Assembly: GCA_963666755.2 (NCBI GenBank)
Contig: CAXXGW010000006.1
Span: 1 to 64,000, forward strand
Reading direction: 5' to 3'
Length of the DNA stretch: 64,000 bases
From: CAXXOK01 sp963666755
GTDB lineage: Bacteria > Bacillota > Clostridia > Christensenellales > Aristaeellaceae
The first letter of the stretch is position 1. Each line of letters begins with the position of its first letter. Both the position numbers and the translations under genes were made by a program. The notes beneath the pieces were generated by a model. That model searched no databases and was not told the origin of the DNA. It saw only the letters and a program-made list of their open reading frames with translations. Below are positions 59,896-64,000 of the stretch, in pieces.

Positions 59896-61800
59896 ATGGC
59901 TTTGGCTGATCCTTCACTCTGGGCGGACCAATCCTGGTTGGGGATGCTGCTGGCTATCCTCCTGCTTCTGGTGTTCTTCGCGGTCGCTAAAAAGTGGCCC
60001 CGGTGGCGGGTGCCTTTCCTGTTCCTCTCCATTGGGTATAACCTGGTTTATCTGGTGTGGCGCGTCGGCTACACCCTGCCGCTTTCCTACGGCGTGCTCA
60101 GCGCGGCGCTGGGCATCATCCTGCTGCTGGCGGAGTGCATGGGGTTTTTCCAGTCGGCTGTGTACCGGCTGTTGTTCGTCAAACCCTACCGGCAACAGCC
60201 CCGGCTGCTGAGCGAGTGGCCCGCGCCGCCCACCGTGGATGTGCTGATCGCCACCTACAACGAAAGCCTCTCCATACTCGAAAAGACGCTGCTCGCCTGC
60301 CTTAACCTGGATTATCCGGCGGATCGCCTGCAAATCTGCCTCTGCGACGACGGCCGCCGCGACGAGGTTCACGCCCTGTGCGAAACGCTGGGCGTGCGCT
60401 ACCTGACCCGCGACAACAGCCTGCACGCCAAAGCCGGCAACCTGAACAGCGCACTGGCGCAAACCAGCGGCGAGTTTGTGCTGCTGCTGGATGCGGATAT
60501 GGTGCCCAAATCCTACTTTCTGCAAAAAACGCTGGGCTACTTTCTGGATGCCAAGGTCGGGTTCGTACAAACGCCGCAGGTGTTCTACAACCCCGACCCC
60601 TTCCAGTTCAACCTGCACTTTAACCGCAAAATCCCCAACGAGCAGGATTTCTTCATGCTGGATATTCAGGCGGCGCGCGCCAACTACAACGCGGTGCTGC
60701 ACGTGGGCACCAACGCCGTGTTCCGGCGTAGCGCGCTGGACGCCATCGGCGGCATCCCGACAGGCACCATCACGGAGGATATGGCCACGGGGATGCTCCT
60801 GCAAGCCAAGGGCTATCAGTCGATTTTCGTGCGGGAGGTGCTGTGCACCGGCCTTTCGGTGGAGAGCTTCAGCGACCTGATCCGCCAGCGGGAGCGGTGG
60901 TGCCGCGGCAACATTCAGGTGACCAAGAAGTGGAACCCGCTGACCCTGAAAGGGCTCTCGACGGCCCAGCGGATGATCTACCTGGACGGGCTGGTGTACT
61001 GGTTCTTTGGCGTCCAGAAGATGATCTACCTGCTTTGCCCGCTCATTTACCTGATTTTCGGCACGGTCATCCTGCGCGCCTCGGTGCATGATCTGCTGCT
61101 GTTCTGGTTCCCGTCGTACATGGCGTCGCTGCTGTCCTACCGGGCGCTGACAAACCGCAGCCGGTCGCTGTCCTGGAGCCACATCTACGAGGTGGCGATG
61201 GCGCCGTACCTTGCGATGGCCGCGCTGGTGGAGGCGATCTTCTCCCGGCCCATCCCCTTCCGCGTAACGCCCAAGGGGCTGAATACGGCGCGGCGGAGCT
61301 TCGCCATACGCACTTCCATCCCCTACCTGCTGCTGCTGGCGCTGACGGTTCTGGGCTGGGTGCTGACGTGGACATCCATACGCGGCGGCAACGCGGACAG
61401 TCTGCTGCTGAACGCGGCCTGGTCGCTGTATAACGCAATCGCCGTGGCGATGAGCATCCTGGTCTGTGTGGAACGGCCCCGCAAACGGGTGGCGGAACGG
61501 ATTACCGTAGACGAGCCCATCACGGTCAGCACCGACCCGGGCGCTGCCTGCCATATTGTGGACATCTCCGAGACGGGCGCCAAGATCGTCTGCGAGCCTT
61601 CGACAACCCCAAAAACCGTAGGGGAAACCGTAGACCTGACCAGCCCGCAGCTGGGCACGGTCGAGGGGAAAATTATCTGGAAACAGAGCGGCGGCAAGAA
61701 GGATACGTTTGCCGTCGTGTTCAATAAAAACCCCCTGACGGTGCGCCGGAAGGTGATCAAGGTCATCAGCGACCAGAACAAGGGCTACCACGATAATTAA
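59896..61800 (+). CDS. Cellulose-synthase-type glycosyltransferase with PilZ domain
   Basis: 634 residues from the ATG at 59896 (AAGGAG eight bases upstream; TTG 59890 is too close). Three or four membrane helices, then a GT2 domain: DVLIATYNESLSILEKTLLA, CDDGRRDEV, VLLLDADMVPKSYF, the TED of GTITEDMATGMLL and the QRERW of LIRQRERWCRGNIQV. Four more helices and a C-terminal PilZ domain follow (RKRVAERI and DISETGAKIVCE), the c-di-GMP-binding signature. It polymerises and exports a beta-glucan or similar polymer when c-di-GMP is high. No bcsB/bcsC or other synthase genes lie next to it. Confidence 0.9.
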   Translation: MALADPSLWADQSWLGMLLAILLLLVFFAVAKKWPRWRVPFLFLSIGYNLVYLVWRVGYTLPLSYGVLSAALGIILLLAECMGFFQSAVYRLLFVKPYRQQPRLLSEWPAPPTVDVLIATYNESLSILEKTLLACLNLDYPADRLQICLCDDGRRDEVHALCETLGVRYLTRDNSLHAKAGNLNSALAQTSGEFVLLLDADMVPKSYFLQKTLGYFLDAKVGFVQTPQVFYNPDPFQFNLHFNRKIPNEQDFFMLDIQAARANYNAVLHVGTNAVFRRSALDAIGGIPTGTITEDMATGMLLQAKGYQSIFVREVLCTGLSVESFSDLIRQRERWCRGNIQVTKKWNPLTLKGLSTAQRMIYLDGLVYWFFGVQKMIYLLCPLIYLIFGTVILRASVHDLLLFWFPSYMASLLSYRALTNRSRSLSWSHIYEVAMAPYLAMAALVEAIFSRPIPFRVTPKGLNTARRSFAIRTSIPYLLLLALTVLGWVLTWTSIRGGNADSLLLNAAWSLYNAIAVAMSILVCVERPRKRVAERITVDEPITVSTDPGAACHIVDISETGAKIVCEPSTTPKTVGETVDLTSPQLGTVEGKIIWKQSGGKKDTFAVVFNKNPLTVRRKVIKVISDQNKGYHDN

Positions 61801-61882
61801 GGGCCATGCCGCTTTGGCGGGCGAGTAAGCCTGTCCAATGGGGGTGCGGCTTTCATGGCCGCCGCGAGTGCCCTTTCAGCAA

Positions 61883-61917
61883 GCGACCGCATACGGGAAT
61901 GCCCCGTACGCGGTCGC
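61883..61917. terminator. Hairpin after glycosyltransferase gene
   Basis: 15-bp arms GCGACCGCATACGGG and CCCGTACGCGGTCGC with one mismatch and a short loop; no T-run. Probably the 3' end of the glycosyltransferase transcript. The rest of 61801-62105 has nothing I can name. Confidence 0.5.
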
Positions 61918-62105
61918 GCTGCGTTTGCGCTGCACGGAGGATCAGCCGCAGCCCTCGGATTGTTTCGCTCCCCCGGCGGGGTTGTGGCGCAGGCCCGAAC
62001 CCCCTATAATGGACACAGGCCGCCGTTAACGGCCCCCGGGTGTGCACGCCATGTAGGCGCGCCGCTGGATTCCCGGGCGGACAGGCGTAAAGGAGGGCAA
62101 CGCGG

Positions 62106-62804
62106 ATGGAAGATACCGATGGTTTTACCGTATATGGGCTGCAGAAGCTCACGCTGCTGGATTACCCCGGCAAGGTCGCCTGCACGGTGTTTACGGGCGG
62201 GTGCAATTTTCGCTGCCCGTTTTGCCACAACGCGGATTTGGTGCTGACCGCGAATGGGGCGCGCATCCCGCTGGAGGAGGTGTTCGCCTTTCTGGCGAAA
62301 CGCGCGGGCGTGCTGGACGGGGTGTGCATCACCGGCGGCGAACCCACGCTGCAACCGGGGCTATTGGCCTTTGTGCGCCGGGTGCGCGCGCTGGGGCTGT
62401 CCGTCAAGCTGGATACGAACGGCGCCGCGCCTGCGGTGCTCCGGCGGCTGCTGGACGAAGGTCTGCTGGATGCCGTAGCCATGGACATCAAAAGCGACCG
62501 GGAGCACTATGCCGCCGCTGCCGGTGTGGCGGTGGATATTTCCGCCGTCGAGCGCTCGGCGGCCATGCTGCTGGAAGGCTCCGTGCCCTTCGAGTTTCGC
62601 ACCACCGTGGTACGCGAGCTGCATACCGTAGAGAACATGCGTGCCATCGGCCGTTGGCTGCAGGGGCCCGAGCCTTACTTCCTGCAAACCTTTGTCGATT
62701 CCGGGCGGCTGCTGGGCAGCGGCATGAGCGCCTGCACCCCGCAGGAGATGCAAACCCTGCTGGAGGCGCTGCGCGCCTTTGTGCCCGGGGCGGCGCTTCG
62801 GTAA
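62106..62804 (+). CDS. nrdG: Anaerobic ribonucleotide reductase activating protein
   Basis: 232 residues behind AAAGGAGGGCAACG. The N-terminus LQKLTLLDYPGKVACTVFTG and the cluster motif CNFRCPFCHNADL are those of the NrdG-type radical SAM activase (the form with extended C-terminus), followed by GVCITGGEPTLQPGLL and AMDIKSDREHY. It generates the glycyl radical on NrdD. It is upstream of nrdD rather than downstream as in most genomes, with ~150 bases and the NrdR boxes between, so the two are probably separately transcribed. Confidence 0.92.
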   Translation: MEDTDGFTVYGLQKLTLLDYPGKVACTVFTGGCNFRCPFCHNADLVLTANGARIPLEEVFAFLAKRAGVLDGVCITGGEPTLQPGLLAFVRRVRALGLSVKLDTNGAAPAVLRRLLDEGLLDAVAMDIKSDREHYAAAAGVAVDISAVERSAAMLLEGSVPFEFRTTVVRELHTVENMRAIGRWLQGPEPYFLQTFVDSGRLLGSGMSACTPQEMQTLLEALRAFVPGAALR

Positions 62805-62842
62805 CGGCCCCGCCCCGCTTGCGCGCGGTGCGCTGCGCGCCA

Positions 62843-62889
62843 AACTACCCCTTGTATCCGATTTGCGATTTCAATACTACATATTGTGA
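62843..62889. promoter_or_regulatory. Tandem candidate NrdR boxes
   Basis: ACTACCCCTTGTAT (62844-62857) and ACTACATATTGTGA (62876-62889) share ACTAC-N4-TTGT and lie 32 bases apart, three helical turns, the spacing of NrdR box pairs. Box 2 matches the CTACATATTG core well; box 1 is weaker. Confidence 0.6.
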
Positions 62890-62896
62890 TTCGGGG

Positions 62897-62925
62897 TTGC
62901 GTTACCCCTCCCTTCGTGCTATGAT
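62897..62925 (+). promoter_or_regulatory. Promoter of nrdD
   Basis: TTGCGT and TATGAT with a 17-base spacer, immediately downstream of the second NrdR box. An alternative pair TTGTAT/TACTAC falls within the two boxes. Confidence 0.65.
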
Positions 62926-62957
62926 AGGCCTACGCATTGAAGGGGAGGGAGAGCCGT

Positions 62958-64000
62958 ATGTATAAAGTTGTCAAGCGCGACCAGTCCGTGGTGGATTTTC
63001 AGATGGCCAAGGTCGCCGCGGCCATGCAGAGCGCTTTTACGGCAGTGGGGGTCGAGACCCATCCGGATGTGATCGATCTGCTGGCGCTGCGCGTCACGGC
63101 CGATTTTCAGCCCAAGGTCAGGGATCACCAGATCAGCGTGGAAGATATTCAGGACAGCGTCGAGAGCGTCCTTTCGCAGGCCGGGTATGCCAACGTCAGC
63201 AAAGCCTACATCCTGTACCGGCGGCAGCGGGAAAAGCTGCGCAACATGGGTTCTACGCTGCTGGATTACAAAAAAACCGTGGACGGCTACGTCAAGGTTA
63301 TGGATTGGCGCGTGAAGGAAAACTCCACCGTCAATTACTCGGTCGGCGGGCTGATCCTGTCCAACTCCGGGGCAATTACCGCCAATTACTGGCTTTCCGA
63401 AATTTATGACGACGAAATCGCCAACGCGCACCGCAATGCGGAAATCCATATCCACGATCTGTCGATGCTCACGGGCTACTGCGCGGGCTGGAGCCTCAAA
63501 CAGCTGTTGCTGGAAGGGCTGGGCGGCGTGCCCGGCAAAATCTCCTCCAAGCCCGCCAAGCATCTGGCCACGCTTTGTAACCAGATGGTCAACTTTCTGG
63601 GCATCCTGCAAAACGAGTGGGCGGGCGCGCAGGCGTTCAGCTCATTTGACACGTACCTCGCGCCGTTTGTGCGCGCCGACAGCCTGACCTACGAGCAGAC
63701 CAAGAAGTGCGTGCAAAGCTTTGTGTTTGGCGTAAATACCCCCAGCCGGTGGGGCACGCAGGCGCCGTTTACCAACATCACGCTGGATTGGACGGTGCCC
63801 GCCGATCTGGCGCAGCTGCCCGCCATCGTCGGCGGCCGGGAAATGGATTTCTGCTATGGGGATTGCAAGCCCGAGATGGACATGATCAACAAGGCCTTCA
63901 TCGAAACCATGATCGAAGGCGACGCGCAGGGGCGCGGCTTCCAGTACCCCATCCCCACCTATTCCATCACCCGGGATTTTGACTGGAGCGAAACCGAAAA
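62958..64000 (+). CDS. nrdD: Anaerobic ribonucleoside-triphosphate reductase, 3' end cut by window
   Basis: The first 347 codons are present; the frame is open to the end. Residues ~1-95 are an ATP-cone (YKVVKRDQSVVDFQMAKVAA) that senses dATP/ATP. The catalytic part then starts, with NSTVNYSVGGLILSNSGAI, HNAEIHIHDLSMLTGYCAGW-like block and VFGVNTPSRWGTQAPFTNIT, typical of class III reductases. The glycyl radical site and zinc cysteines lie beyond the window. It makes deoxynucleotides without oxygen. Ribosome site AGGGGAGGGAG before the ATG. Confidence 0.95.
   Translation, partial: MYKVVKRDQSVVDFQMAKVAAAMQSAFTAVGVETHPDVIDLLALRVTADFQPKVRDHQISVEDIQDSVESVLSQAGYANVSKAYILYRRQREKLRNMGSTLLDYKKTVDGYVKVMDWRVKENSTVNYSVGGLILSNSGAITANYWLSEIYDDEIANAHRNAEIHIHDLSMLTGYCAGWSLKQLLLEGLGGVPGKISSKPAKHLATLCNQMVNFLGILQNEWAGAQAFSSFDTYLAPFVRADSLTYEQTKKCVQSFVFGVNTPSRWGTQAPFTNITLDWTVPADLAQLPAIVGGREMDFCYGDCKPEMDMINKAFIETMIEGDAQGRGFQYPIPTYSITRDFDWSETE

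Noticed and set aside
59914..61791. - strand frame of 625 codons
   Set aside because: Shadow of the glycosyltransferase; His/Gln/Arg-rich without any domain.

Overview
The window is one contig from a GC-rich, Gram-positive-type anaerobe, most likely a clostridial member of the Bacillota. The reasons are the plsX-acpP-rnc-smc-ftsY order, YesM/YesN-type two-component regulation of sugar genes, an oxygen-independent ribonucleotide reductase (NrdD/NrdG), CUT1-type sugar ABC systems without their own ATPase, and Shine-Dalgarno sequences close to AGGAGG. A Christensenellales-like gut bacterium is a plausible guess, but the sequence does not prove it. Genes are tightly packed and I saw no phage, insertion sequence or CRISPR array.

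Layout. 1-11.8 kb is housekeeping on the + strand: the end of a PQQ-type beta-propeller protein, plsX, acpP, rnc, smc, ftsY, a DUF975 membrane protein, a GNAT acetyltransferase, a SpoU-type RNA methyltransferase and a YwlG-type protein. 11.8-16 kb holds a zinc-ribbon gene on the - strand behind a long structured RNA leader, a Na/phosphate symporter, tRNA-Ala(GGC), and an AT-rich stretch with one unknown gene. 16-26.8 kb is an alpha-glycoside locus: GH36, GH31, sensor kinase, AraC-type response regulator, and a binding protein with two permeases. 27-39.1 kb is a LacI-controlled locus: a ribose-type ABC importer, then a class II aldolase, FGGY kinase, galactitol-phosphate-type dehydrogenase, PfkB kinase, aldo/keto reductase and an RbsD/FucU-type mutarotase. 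39.2-44.3 kb is an L-fucose locus: AraC regulator, FucA-like aldolase, FucI, and a rhamnulokinase-type kinase broken by a one-base deletion.

44.4-48.7 kb is a cation P-type ATPase behind a NiCo (czcD-type) riboswitch with a transcription terminator, followed by an amino-thiazoline hydrolase-family gene and a methyltransferase. 48.86-49.42 kb holds three tandem ~180-bp repeats with nested inverted arms. 49.4-50.6 kb has two small secreted proteins on the - strand. 51-59.6 kb is an AraC-controlled operon of a sugar ABC importer, a TIM-barrel isomerase/epimerase, a zinc dehydrogenase, a GH57-like enzyme and a radical SAM protein. 59.9-64 kb has a PilZ-containing cellulose-synthase-type glycosyltransferase, then nrdG and the start of nrdD with candidate NrdR boxes.

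How the genes work together: four carbohydrate loci feed glycosides, polyol- or ketose-type sugars, L-fucose and an unidentified sugar into central metabolism, each with its own regulator. The LacI protein probably controls both the importer and the aldolase/kinase genes through the same operator sequence. The strongest items for follow-up are the NiCo riboswitch, the unidentified (possibly raiA-type) leader RNA, the structured tandem repeats, and the radical SAM/GH57 sugar operon.
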